From Oscillospiraceae bacterium (GTDB taxonomy: Bacteria; Bacillota; Clostridia; Oscillospirales; Oscillospiraceae): DNA of 64,000 nucleotides. Numbering within the stretch: position 1 is the stretch's first letter; every line of letters starts with the position of its first letter. Location of the stretch: positions 1 through 64,000 of the forward strand of contig CACXAQ010000016.1 in the NCBI GenBank assembly GCA_902765595.1, given 5' to 3'. Below, one piece after another: positions 9,756-18,144 of this stretch. The position numbers were made by a program, and so were the translations under genes. The notes beneath the pieces were generated by a model. It was not told where the DNA came from. It was given only the letters and a program-made list of their open reading frames with translations, and ran no database searches.

Positions 9756-10229
9756 TCATTTGAATTCCGGGACAAAGGTGCCGACGATGCCCATGATTCT
9801 GAGGCGGGAACGGATCTTTTTATAGTCCTTATTATACAGCAGCGTGCGCAGCTCGTCGTCCGGAATAAAGCGGGCGTAGGCGTTGCTGAACACATCGAAC
9901 ATGTTCTTGTTGCCGGGCTTCATTTTGGGAACAATGAAGAGGAAAGCCGCAACTGCGCCGACGGCAAAAGCAATAATCATGTAGAGCGGGCAGAAGCGGA
10001 TCACCAGGAACAGCAGCACAGCGCCGATCAGCACCGAGACAGCATTGGAAATCATGGTATAACGCCTTGCACCGATCGCGATGAGATCGGGCTGCAGGGC
10101 GTTCATTTTTTTGATCAGCGGGGACGCGACCAGGAGATTAAACAGAAACTGCCGCAGGAACAGATAAGTCCAAAGAAAACCGCCCAGTACAAGTGCTCCG
10201 CTGAGCATGATTTTGGTTTCAATACCCAT
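9756..10229 (-). CDS. small membrane protein of unknown function
   Basis: A 157-residue protein that I do not recognise. Hydrophobic stretches near residues 9-30, 60-80 and 82-102 suggest three membrane helices. They are followed by a charged cytoplasmic tail rich in Lys/Arg, with a KKIRSRLRIMG segment. A GGAGGT ribosome site precedes the ATG, and a good sigma-A-like promoter lies just upstream. It is monocistronic and divergent from spoIIIAA, but shared regulation with sporulation is not shown by the sequence. Confidence 0.75.
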   Translation of the reverse strand: MGIETKIMLSGALVLGGFLWTYLFLRQFLFNLLVASPLIKKMNALQPDLIAIGARRYTMISNAVSVLIGAVLLFLVIRFCPLYMIIAFAVGAVAAFLFIVPKMKPGNKNMFDVFSNAYARFIPDDELRTLLYNKDYKKIRSRLRIMGIVGTFVPEFK

Positions 10230-10266
10230 ATATTATGACCTCCAAATCCTCTTGCGATCTTTGTGT

Positions 10267-10295
10267 ATCATAGCACATGCCGGAATAAGTTTCAA
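10267..10295 (-). promoter_or_regulatory. sigma-A-type promoter for the membrane protein gene
   Basis: On the minus strand TTGAAA (10295-10290) and TATGAT (10272-10267) are separated by 17 bases. No clear sigma-E promoter for spoIIIAA was found in the same intergenic region, although several ATA-containing motifs occur. Confidence 0.6.
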
Positions 10296-10341
10296 GAATA
10301 ATTCTGATCCAGACGAATAGATTGGATGCGGGAGTGATGGA

Positions 10342-11211
10342 ATGGACAGCCTGAAATGCGCGATGGAGCTTCTGCCATCCAATTGGAGACAAGCCTGTGA
10401 ATCGTATAAAGCATGCGGCCTGGAGGAGATCCGGCTTCGAACAGGGCGCAAGCCCACTGCTTTGCTGGCCGATGGCGAGCACCCTTTTGCGGACGAGCCT
10501 GTATCGGAGGAGATTTTGCTGCGCGTGTTGGAGAAAGCGACGGGAGCTTCGATCCATACTGCCGCTCCGGCTCTTTCAGAGGGCTACCTGAACTACCGTG
10601 GCCTGCGGATCGGCGTTTGCGGCACTGCCGTAATGAAAGAGAGAACATTTAGTGGATTTAGAAGAATAAGCTCTCTTGCCATCCGGATCCCTCGGGAATG
10701 TCGGGAGATCTGTAAGACCGAAAAAGAGTTCCTTCTTCGGGAAGGGTTTCGGAATACTTTGATCATCGGCAGACCTGGAGACGGAAAGACGACGGCCCTT
10801 CGGGAACTGATTCGTTTCTTTTCCGATAAAGGGTACCGGATCGGCGTGTCCGATGAGCGAAATGAGCTCGCTGCTGTGGACGGGAGTGGTCCCCAGTTTG
10901 ATTTGGGAAGAACCAGCGATGTTGTGACAGGTGTCCCCAAGGTGGAGGGCGCCATGATGCTGCTGCGCGGGATGAACCCACAGATCCTTGCCATGGACGA
11001 GATTTCCCACGAAAAGGATCTGGATGCCATCCGGCAGATCGTTGGCTGCGGCGTATCGCTTCTTGTCAGTGCCCATGGTTCAGACCTGGCGGAGCTGAAA
11101 AAACGGCGGGGTTATCGCGAGCTTTTGGAGCAGGGCGTTTTTTCATTTCTCCTGCGTGTTGAACGCTTCGGACGGGACAGACGCTACGATCTCAAAACGA
11201 TCGATGTATGA
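10342..11211 (+). CDS. spoIIIAA: stage III sporulation protein AA, secretion-type ATPase
   Basis: The ATPase of the SpoIIIA-SpoIIQ channel (feeding tube) between mother cell and forespore, related to type II/IV secretion ATPases. The 289 residues fit the family. An N-terminal domain precedes Walker A GRPGDGKTTALREL near residue 141. A DERNELAAVDGS segment and an acidic Walker B-like LAMDEISHEKD follow. The Walker loop has Asp where many homologues have Ser. An ATGA overlap couples it to spoIIIAB. It opens an eight-gene operon; mother-cell sigma-E control is expected from the family but no promoter was assigned. Confidence 0.95.
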   Translation: MDSLKCAMELLPSNWRQACESYKACGLEEIRLRTGRKPTALLADGEHPFADEPVSEEILLRVLEKATGASIHTAAPALSEGYLNYRGLRIGVCGTAVMKERTFSGFRRISSLAIRIPRECREICKTEKEFLLREGFRNTLIIGRPGDGKTTALRELIRFFSDKGYRIGVSDERNELAAVDGSGPQFDLGRTSDVVTGVPKVEGAMMLLRGMNPQILAMDEISHEKDLDAIRQIVGCGVSLLVSAHGSDLAELKKRRGYRELLEQGVFSFLLRVERFGRDRRYDLKTIDV

Positions 11212-11717
11212 GGATCATCGGAGCTTGCCTGCTGATGGCGGCATTTCTTCTCGCCGGAGTCGGAATCATACATGAAAAACGGACCAGGATCCGAACGCTG
11301 CGGGAGCTTTGCTCTGCATTGGAGATCATGCAGGGAGAACTGTCGGTCCGGGAATCCTCCATCCCGGAGCTGTGTCGAATGCTGAGCATCCATGGGAGCG
11401 GGAAAGCAAAGATCCTATTTACCGCCTTGCTTGAAATGCTCCCGCTTTTGGGTGAATGCTCTTTCTCTGCGCTTTGGGACAAGGCTATACTCTGCTGCAA
11501 AAATGACTTGAACGCATCGGAACGGGAGGCCGTAAGATCGCTGGGTCTTGTACTGGGGAGATACGATACCCGGACCCAGATCAGGCAGCTTCAGTCCTGC
11601 GCAAGGCTGCTGAATCAAAACATGGCCGCAGATGAACAGCGCTTCCCGGCTGAAAGGAAGCTTCTGCTGGGCCTCGGCGCCTCAGCAGGCGTGATGATGG
11701 CCGTGCTGCTATGGTAA
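11208..11717 (+). CDS. spoIIIAB: stage III sporulation protein AB
   Basis: A membrane component of the SpoIIIA channel, similar to GspF-type secretion platform proteins. It has 169 residues, with a hydrophobic N-terminus (residues 1-20), a long helical middle containing the family-typical LRELCSALEIMQGELSVRESSIPE region, and a C-terminal hydrophobic segment. Its start overlaps the spoIIIAA stop by four bases, implying translational coupling. Length and operon position match the family. Confidence 0.92.
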   Translation: MRIIGACLLMAAFLLAGVGIIHEKRTRIRTLRELCSALEIMQGELSVRESSIPELCRMLSIHGSGKAKILFTALLEMLPLLGECSFSALWDKAILCCKNDLNASEREAVRSLGLVLGRYDTRTQIRQLQSCARLLNQNMAADEQRFPAERKLLLGLGASAGVMMAVLLW

Positions 11718-11733
11718 ATACAAAGGAGTTCAC

Positions 11734-11928
11734 ATGGATGTTGACTTGATCTTCAAGATCGCCGCAATCGGGATCCTGGTTGCGGTTTTAAATATTTTGC
11801 TGCAGCGATCCGGCAGAGAGGAGCAGGCGCTGATGACCACGATCACCGCCCTGGTTGTGGTGCTGATGATCGTTGTACAGAAAATCAGCGAGCTGTTCAA
11901 CATGATCAAGACCTTGTTTCATTTGTAG
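11734..11928 (+). CDS. spoIIIAC: stage III sporulation protein AC
   Basis: A 64-residue integral membrane subunit of the SpoIIIA channel complex. Two hydrophobic helices (about residues 5-22 and 32-50) are linked by a short QRSGREEQ loop, as expected for SpoIIIAC. An AAGGAG ribosome site precedes the ATG. spoIIIAD starts two bases after its stop, so the two homologous membrane subunits are tightly coupled. Confidence 0.92.
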   Translation: MDVDLIFKIAAIGILVAVLNILLQRSGREEQALMTTITALVVVLMIVVQKISELFNMIKTLFHL

Positions 11929-11930
11929 AG

Positions 11931-12317
11931 ATGGAGCTGATCTATAAAGCTTCGGCGCTGGCCCTTTTGTCTGCAGTAGTCAGTCTCTTGCTGAAAAAGC
12001 AGAATCCCGAGGCTGCGCTCCTACTCAGCGTGCTGACAGCCGTGGGGATCCTGATCGCAGCCATGGGACTTTTAAACGGACTGCAGGAGCTTCGAGAGCA
12101 GATCAGGAAGATTCTCGGCGGCAGTGAGGTTTTGATCGCGCCGATCATGAAGTGCCTTGCGATCGCCATTGTAACGAGGATCGCATCAGAACTCTGCAAG
12201 GACTCCGCACAAAACGCAGCGGCGGCCGCGGTGGAACTCGCGGGAACGGTATGCGCCGTCAGCACGGTCATGCCGCTCTTGATGAGCGTACTGAAGATGA
12301 TAGGAGGGCTGGTGTGA
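11931..12317 (+). CDS. spoIIIAD: stage III sporulation protein AD
   Basis: A 128-residue membrane subunit of the SpoIIIA channel, distantly related to SpoIIIAC. It has an N-terminal hydrophobic pair, a GGSEVLIAPIMKCL segment, an ELCKDSAQNAAAAAVELAG segment typical of the family and a C-terminal helix. No separate strong ribosome site is visible in the two-base gap, so translation probably depends on spoIIIAC. Its last bases carry the GGAGGG used by spoIIIAE. Confidence 0.92.
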   Translation: MELIYKASALALLSAVVSLLLKKQNPEAALLLSVLTAVGILIAAMGLLNGLQELREQIRKILGGSEVLIAPIMKCLAIAIVTRIASELCKDSAQNAAAAAVELAGTVCAVSTVMPLLMSVLKMIGGLV

Positions 12318-13411
12318 GAAAACTACTGTTTGTGCTTCTCCTCTTCCCCTTATTTGTAGGAAGCTGTAAGGCGGAGAGCATCGAAGAAGAGACCGCCCGT
12401 GCCACGGACATTTATCAGGTGGAGAGCGGCCTGGACGAGGAGGAACGCAGCGTCAGCGGAGAACTGCGCATCGACGGCACCTATGACGCTCGCGGGGCTT
12501 TGGGACGGCTTCTGGTGCGATTCTGGAATAAGCTTCGGGAAGAACTCCGGCGGGAGATGCACTTTGGCGTGGTCCTGATCGCTATTGCATTGTTGGGGAG
12601 CCTGGCGTCCTCTATATGTCCAGGAAACAGAATACCGGAAGCGATGGAGCTGATCTCCTGCTGCACGGCGGCGCTGCTTTTGGCTGGCAGCCTGGGCGGC
12701 GTGATCTCCCAGGCTGCCGATGCCCTGACCCGCTTGTCGGACTATTCCAAGGCAGCGGTCCCGGCCTTTTTTACAACTCTGGCTGCCTGCGGCGCAGCGG
12801 TTTCAGCCTCGGTTAAATATGCCTCGGTCAGCTTTGCGATGGATGTTTTCATGACGGTTTCCCAGCGCTTCATCCTTCCGCTGATTTACGCATATCTCGC
12901 GGTTTCAATCAGTGGCAGTCTGTTCGACAGCAGCATGATCCAGACTGCGAGCCGTGTGACAAAATGGTGTGCGGTCAGCTCCATGACGCTGATCACAACC
13001 GCATTTTGTCTGTTCATTTCGCTCTCCGGCGCCATATCCGGCAGCGCGGACGCGGCGGCGGTCAAAACGGCAAAGACTGTGATCTCTACTGCGCTGCCTG
13101 TGGTAGGGGGAATCCTGTCGGACTCCGCCGCTGCAATGCTTTCTGCTGCGGGGGTGATCAAAAACTCAGCGGGGATATTCGGCCTGATCGCTGTCTGCAC
13201 GATCTGCGCCGGTCCATTTGCGGTCCTTTCGGTGAAGATGGCGGTATTCAAGGCGTGCTCCGCCCTCTCAGAGCTCTCCTGCGGTGGCAAATACGCAAAG
13301 CTGCTGGGAAATGTGGGGACCGCATTCGGGATGCTCCTGGGTCTTGTGGGGAGTTATGGAATGATGCTGTTCCTCGCTTTTATGTCCGGGATCCGGATGG
13401 TGGCCTGCTGA
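12314..13411 (+). CDS. spoIIIAE: stage III sporulation protein AE
   Basis: A polytopic membrane protein of the SpoIIIA channel. I start it at a GTG overlapping the spoIIIAD stop (GTGA), with GGAGGG five bases upstream. This gives 365 residues beginning with a signal-like RKLLFVLLLFPLFVG segment. The frame stays open further upstream but that extension lies inside spoIIIAD and has no ribosome site. Seven or so hydrophobic segments follow, with many small residues as in the family. Confidence 0.92.
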   Translation: MRKLLFVLLLFPLFVGSCKAESIEEETARATDIYQVESGLDEEERSVSGELRIDGTYDARGALGRLLVRFWNKLREELRREMHFGVVLIAIALLGSLASSICPGNRIPEAMELISCCTAALLLAGSLGGVISQAADALTRLSDYSKAAVPAFFTTLAACGAAVSASVKYASVSFAMDVFMTVSQRFILPLIYAYLAVSISGSLFDSSMIQTASRVTKWCAVSSMTLITTAFCLFISLSGAISGSADAAAVKTAKTVISTALPVVGGILSDSAAAMLSAAGVIKNSAGIFGLIAVCTICAGPFAVLSVKMAVFKACSALSELSCGGKYAKLLGNVGTAFGMLLGLVGSYGMMLFLAFMSGIRMVAC

Positions 13412-13890
13412 TGGAAGGATTGATCCGTGAGCTTTGCGCTCTTTCGATCCTCTGCGGCGTCGCGCTGTCCCTGACGCCGGAGGGAAGCGGGCGCAGGGTC
13501 ATGTCTTTTGCCTGCTCTCTTGCGCTGCTCAGTTGTGTTCTGGGCGGGATCAAAACCCTGGATTGGGATGTTTATTCGATGGAGATCTCCCGATACCGGG
13601 AAAGAGAGCAGACTTTTTTGGAACAAAGCGGCGAAATCAGAGATGATTTGGATCGCCGGGTCATAGAGGCGGAATGCCGCGCATACGTTTTGGAACAGGC
13701 TGTCCGTCTCGGTATACCGATCCGAGACGCGGCTGTCCGGGTGGATTGGAGCACAGAAGGGCTTTGGGTCCCATACAAAGCGACCGTATACGGAAATTTG
13801 ACCGACCAGGAAAAGGGGAGACTTGCCCGGATCCTGGAGACGGAACTGGGGATCCCCGGGGAACGTCAGGAATGGAACGAAAATGATTGA
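13411..13890 (+). CDS. spoIIIAF: stage III sporulation protein AF
   Basis: A 159-residue protein of the SpoIIIA complex with two N-terminal membrane helices (about residues 7-23 and 30-47) and an extracytoplasmic alpha/beta C-terminal domain resembling a ring-building motif. Its ATG overlaps the TGA of spoIIIAE by one base, so it is translationally coupled. The frame extends upstream into spoIIIAE but that part is not plausible coding sequence. Length is somewhat below that of Bacillus SpoIIIAF. Confidence 0.9.
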   Translation: MEGLIRELCALSILCGVALSLTPEGSGRRVMSFACSLALLSCVLGGIKTLDWDVYSMEISRYREREQTFLEQSGEIRDDLDRRVIEAECRAYVLEQAVRLGIPIRDAAVRVDWSTEGLWVPYKATVYGNLTDQEKGRLARILETELGIPGERQEWNEND

Positions 13891-14212
13891 CGGAAAGAGC
13901 CTTTGGGCAAAACTGGAAAAATTCAAATACCCGGCACTGATCCTTGGAATCGGACTGCTCCTGCTTCTCCTTCCGGGATCTGCGGACAAAAAAGAATGCG
14001 AGAAGGATGTCAATACGATGCTGCAGGAGCTGCTCACTCACACGGAAGGCGTGGGGGAGGCGCGCGTGCTGATTTCCGACAGCGGCGTTGTCGTGGTCTG
14101 CCGCGGGGCGGACAATCCGACGGTTCGTTTGGATATTATTCGAGCGGTCATCTCATATACTGGCTTTGGGTCGGATAAGATCACAGTACTGAAAATGTCG
14201 AAATCATCTTAG
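13883..14212 (+). CDS. spoIIIAG: stage III sporulation protein AG, compact form
   Basis: A ring-forming protein of the SpoIIIA channel in the intermembrane space. An eight-base overlap with spoIIIAF sets the ATG. The product is only 109 residues against about 229 in Bacillus subtilis. It keeps the membrane anchor (about 15-35), the EGVGEARVLISD start of the ring-building motif and the C-terminal RAVISYTGFGSDKITVLKM strand-helix-strand. The long insertion between these, which forms the beta-triangle part of the Bacillus ring, is absent and replaced by a short VVVVCRGADNPTVRL linker. The frame is clean, so this is a compact version, not a broken gene. Confidence 0.88.
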   Translation: MIDGKSLWAKLEKFKYPALILGIGLLLLLLPGSADKKECEKDVNTMLQELLTHTEGVGEARVLISDSGVVVVCRGADNPTVRLDIIRAVISYTGFGSDKITVLKMSKSS

Positions 14213-14227
14213 GGAGGAGAAGGGAAT

Positions 14228-14767
14228 ATGAAAAACAGGAAACGGAATATCACTATGATCGCGGTGCTGCTCTTTGTCTGTGCGGCGGTCACGCTCAACT
14301 GGTCGTACAATCAACGCTGGGGAAAGCCGGATGCGGAAATGGTCCAGGCAATGGATGAGGCAAGAAGCAGCGCAGACGCGGAGTATACGGAAAAGGTCGC
14401 CACCGGCGCATCCTCTTACTTTGCGGAAGCAAGACTGACCCGCCAGTTATCCAGGGATGAAGCGCTGGAATTGCTGCAGACGGCAGCGGCCACCGACTCA
14501 GCCTCCCAGGAGACCATCGACAGCGCCATGAACGCCATCAGCAATATGGCCGCCTGCTCCATGCGGGAAGCGCAGATCGAAAACCTGCTGATCGCAAAGG
14601 ATTTTGACGACTGCGTTGTGTACATCGGCAACGGCGCTATTACGGTCGCGGTCCCGGCTCCCGCGGATGGGTTAAGCGAAGACGCGGTTGCGCGGATCAC
14701 CGACGTGATCTGCAAGGAAACGGAATATGAAGCGTCCCAGCTCAGCATCATCGAGGTGCGCGGCTGA
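14228..14767 (+). CDS. spoIIIAH: stage III sporulation protein AH
   Basis: The mother-cell membrane partner of forespore SpoIIQ. It has 179 residues: a short cytoplasmic start, one membrane helix (about 8-24), a linker of about 60 residues, and a C-terminal ring-building domain (about 75-179) with the YscJ/FliF-like pattern. GGGAGGAGAAGGG precedes the ATG 15 bases after spoIIIAG. It closes the operon; a terminator follows. Forespore spoIIQ is not in the window. Confidence 0.92.
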   Translation: MKNRKRNITMIAVLLFVCAAVTLNWSYNQRWGKPDAEMVQAMDEARSSADAEYTEKVATGASSYFAEARLTRQLSRDEALELLQTAAATDSASQETIDSAMNAISNMAACSMREAQIENLLIAKDFDDCVVYIGNGAITVAVPAPADGLSEDAVARITDVICKETEYEASQLSIIEVRG

Positions 14768-14774
14768 ACGGATT

Positions 14775-14812
14775 TGCGGGATCATCCGACCGGGTGATCC
14801 CGCATTCTTTTC
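14775..14812 (+). terminator. terminator after spoIIIAH
   Basis: A 10-bp stem, TGCGGGATCA pairing with TGATCCCGCA (14775-14784 with 14795-14804), is followed by TTCTTTT. It separates the sporulation operon from the housekeeping operon downstream. Confidence 0.75.
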
Positions 14813-14855
14813 TGAAAGGTTTTTCAGGATAGCTCTTCCTTTTTTGAGAAAGCTG

Positions 14856-14864
14856 TGGTAGAAT
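14856..14864 (+). promoter_or_regulatory. extended -10 promoter element before asp23
   Basis: TGG followed by TAGAAT forms an extended -10; no good -35 is visible at 16-18 bases. It lies about 90 bases before the Asp23-family gene and probably drives the asp23-nusB-xseA operon. Confidence 0.45.
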
Positions 14865-14957
14865 ACTCTGAATTCATTTGTGCAAAATGAGGCAAAACTT
14901 CTGCATACACTTGTGTTTGCGGAGAATCAGAGCATTTCTTGTTCAGGAGGAACGAGC

Positions 14958-15320
14958 ATGGGCGAAAACTATATTACCACCCGGGAAGCCAACGGAAGCA
15001 TCAACATTTCCGAAGACGTGATCGCGAGTATGGTTCGCAGCGCAGTCCTGGATGTGGAGGGCGTTGCAGGCCTTTCCAACACTGCGGGCGCGGAGATCGC
15101 GGATCTGATCGGGATCCGTACGCTGACGAAAGGGATCAAGGTCCAGTTCGTTGACGGGAAGATCGTCGTGGACATCATTATCACGGTGTCCTACGGCAGC
15201 AACGTTGTCAAGGTTGCCCGAAGTGTGCAGGAAAAGGTGCTGACGGCGGTACAGGCCACCACGGGTCTGGAGCAGGTGGAGGTCAATGTGCATGTGACCG
15301 GCATCGCTTTTGATAAATAA
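14958..15320 (+). CDS. Asp23/Gls24 family envelope stress response protein
   Basis: A 120-residue cytoplasmic protein of the Asp23/Gls24 family (YqhY-like, given its position before nusB). The start is the ATG after CAGGAGG; an upstream in-frame extension lacks a ribosome site. Typical segments are visible: NISEDVIASMVRSAVLDVEGVAGL near residue 15, an IVVDIIITVSYG strand and a C-terminal VEVNVHVTGIAF strand. In Bacillus the equivalent YqhY is tied to acetyl-CoA carboxylase activity; accBC is not next to it here. Confidence 0.9.
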   Translation: MGENYITTREANGSINISEDVIASMVRSAVLDVEGVAGLSNTAGAEIADLIGIRTLTKGIKVQFVDGKIVVDIIITVSYGSNVVKVARSVQEKVLTAVQATTGLEQVEVNVHVTGIAFDK

Positions 15321-15339
15321 TCGCTGAGGAGATACAGAT

Positions 15340-15801
15340 ATGAAAAGAACCACAGCCAGAGAGCTCGCCATACAGCTGAGCTTCGCTGCGGCCGCCAGCG
15401 GCGTGGCTCCGGAGCAGATGCTGGACTCTTTTTTTGACCGGGAGCACTATGAAAGCCTCGGCGCGGAGCAGGAGATTTTTGCGGAGTATCCGGACGAAAA
15501 GCAGATGGACTATATCCGCCGGCTGACCCTTCTCACTGCTGAAAACCGCAGTGAGATCGACGGCTTTATCGAGCGCTATGCCAAGGGCTGGAAGGTGGAG
15601 CGCATCTCCAGGACCGCGCTTGCTGTTTTACGCTGCGCCATTTGTGAGATCCTGTATCTGGATGAGATCCCCAACGCCGCCGCTATCAATGAGGCGGTGG
15701 AGCTGGATAAGGGTTATGACGATCCGGATACCGTGGCCTTTGTGAACGGCGTTCTCGGCGGTTTTATGCGGGGAGAGTTTCCCGCGGCCGAGCAGGAGTG
15801 A
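15340..15801 (+). CDS. nusB: transcription antitermination factor NusB
   Basis: An RNA-binding all-helical protein that, with S10 (NusE), assembles the rRNA antitermination complex. The 153 residues match the family. The N-terminal TTARELAIQLSFA helix, the central WKVERISRTALAVLRCAICEIL segment and the IPNAAAINEAVELDKGYDD and FVNGVLGGF motifs are diagnostic. There is a GAGGAG ribosome site, and xseA starts three bases after its stop. Confidence 0.95.
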   Translation: MKRTTARELAIQLSFAAAASGVAPEQMLDSFFDREHYESLGAEQEIFAEYPDEKQMDYIRRLTLLTAENRSEIDGFIERYAKGWKVERISRTALAVLRCAICEILYLDEIPNAAAINEAVELDKGYDDPDTVAFVNGVLGGFMRGEFPAAEQE

Positions 15802-15804
15802 TTC

Positions 15805-17013
15805 ATGGATAGACAAGCCCTTAGCGTTTCAGAGCTCAACCAATACGTCAAGACTCTTATGGATCGGGACGCGATGCTCAGCAGCGTCAGCGTCCGGGGC
15901 GAATTGTCCAACTACAAGATCTATCCCTCGGGGCATCATTATTTCACCTTGAAGGACAGTGAAAGCAGCCTCCGCTGCGTCATGTTTCGCAGCAGCGCCG
16001 CCAAGCTTCGCTTCCGCCCGGAAAACGGAATGAGCGTGACGGTCAGCGGCCGCGTTTCCGTTTACCTGCGGGACGGGGCTTATCAGCTGACCTGCACCTC
16101 TATCATGCCGGAGGGACAGGGAGATCTGCAGGTTGCCTTCGAGCAGCTGAAGCAAAAGCTCTCGGAAGAGGGCCTGTTTGATCCTGCCCACAAAAAGAAG
16201 CTCCCGCCGTTTCCCGGACGGATCGCCATTATCACCTCTTCGGCCGGGGCCGCTGTCCACGATATGATCCGCATTCTTGGTCATCGTTGGCCCATGACCA
16301 AGCTGCTTTTGCTTCCCGTTCGGGTCCAGGGTGTGGAAGCCCCGCCGGAGATCGCCGGGGCGATCCGCTATGCCAATGAGTTTCAAATCGCGGACCTGAT
16401 CATTACAGGCCGCGGCGGCGGGTCGATGGAAGACCTCTGGGCGTTTAATGACGAGCGGGTCGCCCGGGCGATCTATGCCTCTCAGATCCCGGTGATTTCC
16501 GCAGTAGGACATGAACCCGACGTGACCATTTCCGATTATGTTGCGGATCGGCGCGCCTCCACCCCCTCCAATGCAGCGGAGATCGCCGTCCCGGACTGGC
16601 GGGAGATGCGGGAATTGCTGGAGGGCTACGGGATCCGCTCCCGTCAGGCAGTGGAGAAGGAACTGCGTACTCTTTCGCAGCGGCTTGAAGCCCTGCAAAG
16701 CAAACGGGTGCTCCGGGATCCTTCGGTTTACCTTGATAACCGCCGGATGGATCTGGACCGGATGCGGGACCGGCTGCTTTCTGCACAGGAACGCGCTCTT
16801 GCCAACAAGAGGCAGCGTTTTGTCGGGCTTGGCGCGTCGCTGGATGCCATGAGCCCGCTCCGGGTCCTCTCCCGGGGTTATACAGTCACCAGCAGCCTCT
16901 CCGGGGATCCCGTCAGGCATGTGGCGGATCTGAATCCCGGAGATCGTGTGCGGGTACGGTTTTATGACGGCGCGGCAGACTGCCGCGTGGAGACCGTACA
17001 GGAAGGAGTTTAA
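15805..17013 (+). CDS. xseA: exodeoxyribonuclease VII large subunit
   Basis: The catalytic subunit of exonuclease VII, which degrades single-stranded DNA to oligonucleotides. It has 402 residues, with an N-terminal OB fold (SVRGELSNYKIYPSGHHYFTLKD-type region, about 30-110). The catalytic core then contains ITSSAGAAVHDM, a GRGGGSMEDLWAFNDE motif and SAVGHEPDVTISDYVADRRASTPS. A C-terminal coiled-coil region binds XseB, followed by the RVLSRGYTV ending. xseB follows after five bases. Confidence 0.96.
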   Translation: MDRQALSVSELNQYVKTLMDRDAMLSSVSVRGELSNYKIYPSGHHYFTLKDSESSLRCVMFRSSAAKLRFRPENGMSVTVSGRVSVYLRDGAYQLTCTSIMPEGQGDLQVAFEQLKQKLSEEGLFDPAHKKKLPPFPGRIAIITSSAGAAVHDMIRILGHRWPMTKLLLLPVRVQGVEAPPEIAGAIRYANEFQIADLIITGRGGGSMEDLWAFNDERVARAIYASQIPVISAVGHEPDVTISDYVADRRASTPSNAAEIAVPDWREMRELLEGYGIRSRQAVEKELRTLSQRLEALQSKRVLRDPSVYLDNRRMDLDRMRDRLLSAQERALANKRQRFVGLGASLDAMSPLRVLSRGYTVTSSLSGDPVRHVADLNPGDRVRVRFYDGAADCRVETVQEGV

Positions 17014-17018
17014 ACCAT

Positions 17019-17249
17019 ATGGCTGAAAAAATGAGCTTTGAGCAGGGGCTTGCCCGCCTGGATGAGATCGTCCGTCATCTGGAGAAAGGCGACCTCCCCC
17101 TGGGTGAGTCGCTGGCTCTTTTTGAGGAAGGGACCGGTCTGCTCAACACCTGCAATCAGATGCTGGAGGAAGCGGAACAAAAGGTCGTAAAGCTTCGCAA
17201 GGGGGCTGACAGGCAGCCGGAGGAGCTGCCTTTTGAGGATGAAACTTGA
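17019..17249 (+). CDS. xseB: exodeoxyribonuclease VII small subunit
   Basis: A 76-residue partner of XseA that regulates its nuclease activity. The conserved FEQGLARLDEIVRHLEKGDLPL segment and the LFEEGTGLL segment are clear; both form a helical hairpin. An AGGAGTT ribosome site precedes the ATG. The last codons carry the GAGG that may serve ispA. Confidence 0.95.
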   Translation: MAEKMSFEQGLARLDEIVRHLEKGDLPLGESLALFEEGTGLLNTCNQMLEEAEQKVVKLRKGADRQPEELPFEDET

Positions 17250-17250
17250 T

Positions 17251-18120
17251 ATGACGGCAGTAGAGTATAAAAATCTGATCGATCGCGGCTTGGACGGCTA
17301 CTTCCGGACGGAGGAGACTTTCCCGCTGCACGGACTTGCGGAATCCATGCGCTACAGCCTTTTAGCCGGCGGCAAACGGATCCGCCCCATGCTGGTACTG
17401 GAATTCTGCCGTTTAGCCGGAGGAGATCCGCAAACCGCACTTCCGGTGGCCTGTGCCATTGAAATGCTGCACACCTACAGCCTGATCCACGACGATCTTC
17501 CCTGCATGGATGACGATGAGCTGCGCCGGGGGAGACCCACCAATCACGTGGTCTATGGCGAGTGCACCGCAACGCTCGCGGGAGATGCGCTCCAGGCGGA
17601 AGCTTTTGGTACGATCCTTCGTTCCGACTTGAACGCGGAACGGCGTGCCCGCTGCGCCATGCACCTGGCAAACGCGGTAGGGCTGGACGGCATGTGCGGC
17701 GGACAGTATCTGGATATGCTGGGAGAGGGGAAAGAACTCACAGCGAAAGAGCTGGATGAAATCAACAGCCGCAAGACCGGCGCGCTGCTGACGGCGGCCT
17801 GCCTGATGGGGGTTGCCGCTGCCGGCGGCAGCGAGAAACAGGAGGATGCTGCTGCCCGGTACGGCGCGGCCATCGGCGCGGCTTTTCAGATCCGGGACGA
17901 TATGCTGGATGTGCTCAGCACGGAATCCGAGTTGGGTAAACCCATCGGGTCGGATCGGGAAGAAAAGAAGAACACATATATGGCCCTGTATGGAGAGGAA
18001 AAATGTGCATCATTGGTGGAGCGCCTGACGGCCGCGGCCAAAGACGCTGTCCGTGAATGCTTTGCTGATACGGAATTCCTCTGCTCGCTGGCAGATTCCC
18101 TTGCCACGAGAAGAAAGTGA
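17251..18120 (+). CDS. ispA: farnesyl/geranylgeranyl diphosphate synthase
   Basis: A short-chain polyprenyl diphosphate synthase condensing IPP with DMAPP/GPP to farnesyl diphosphate. Both aspartate-rich motifs are present: HDDLPCMDDDELRRGRPTNH (first, a DDx4D form typical of bacterial enzymes) and FQIRDDMLDV (second). GGKRIRPMLVLE is the IPP-binding region. I start at ATG 17251; in-frame ATG 17239 and TTG 17233 lie inside xseB and are less likely. The length of 289 residues is normal. Product chain length is inferred from family and neighbours (dxs next). Confidence 0.92.
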   Translation: MTAVEYKNLIDRGLDGYFRTEETFPLHGLAESMRYSLLAGGKRIRPMLVLEFCRLAGGDPQTALPVACAIEMLHTYSLIHDDLPCMDDDELRRGRPTNHVVYGECTATLAGDALQAEAFGTILRSDLNAERRARCAMHLANAVGLDGMCGGQYLDMLGEGKELTAKELDEINSRKTGALLTAACLMGVAAAGGSEKQEDAAARYGAAIGAAFQIRDDMLDVLSTESELGKPIGSDREEKKNTYMALYGEEKCASLVERLTAAAKDAVRECFADTEFLCSLADSLATRRK

Positions 18121-18144
18121 ACTACAGGCGGATTGGGGATTGTT

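Noticed and set aside
10230-10341. Sigma-E promoter for spoIIIAA
   Set aside because: Several ATA-type motifs exist but no pair has the right spacing and a CATAcanT-like -10, so none was annotated.
12152-12313. In-frame N-terminal extension of spoIIIAE
   Set aside because: It lies within spoIIIAD, has no ribosome site and would hide the signal-like segment; the GTG at 12314 has GGAGGG at good spacing.
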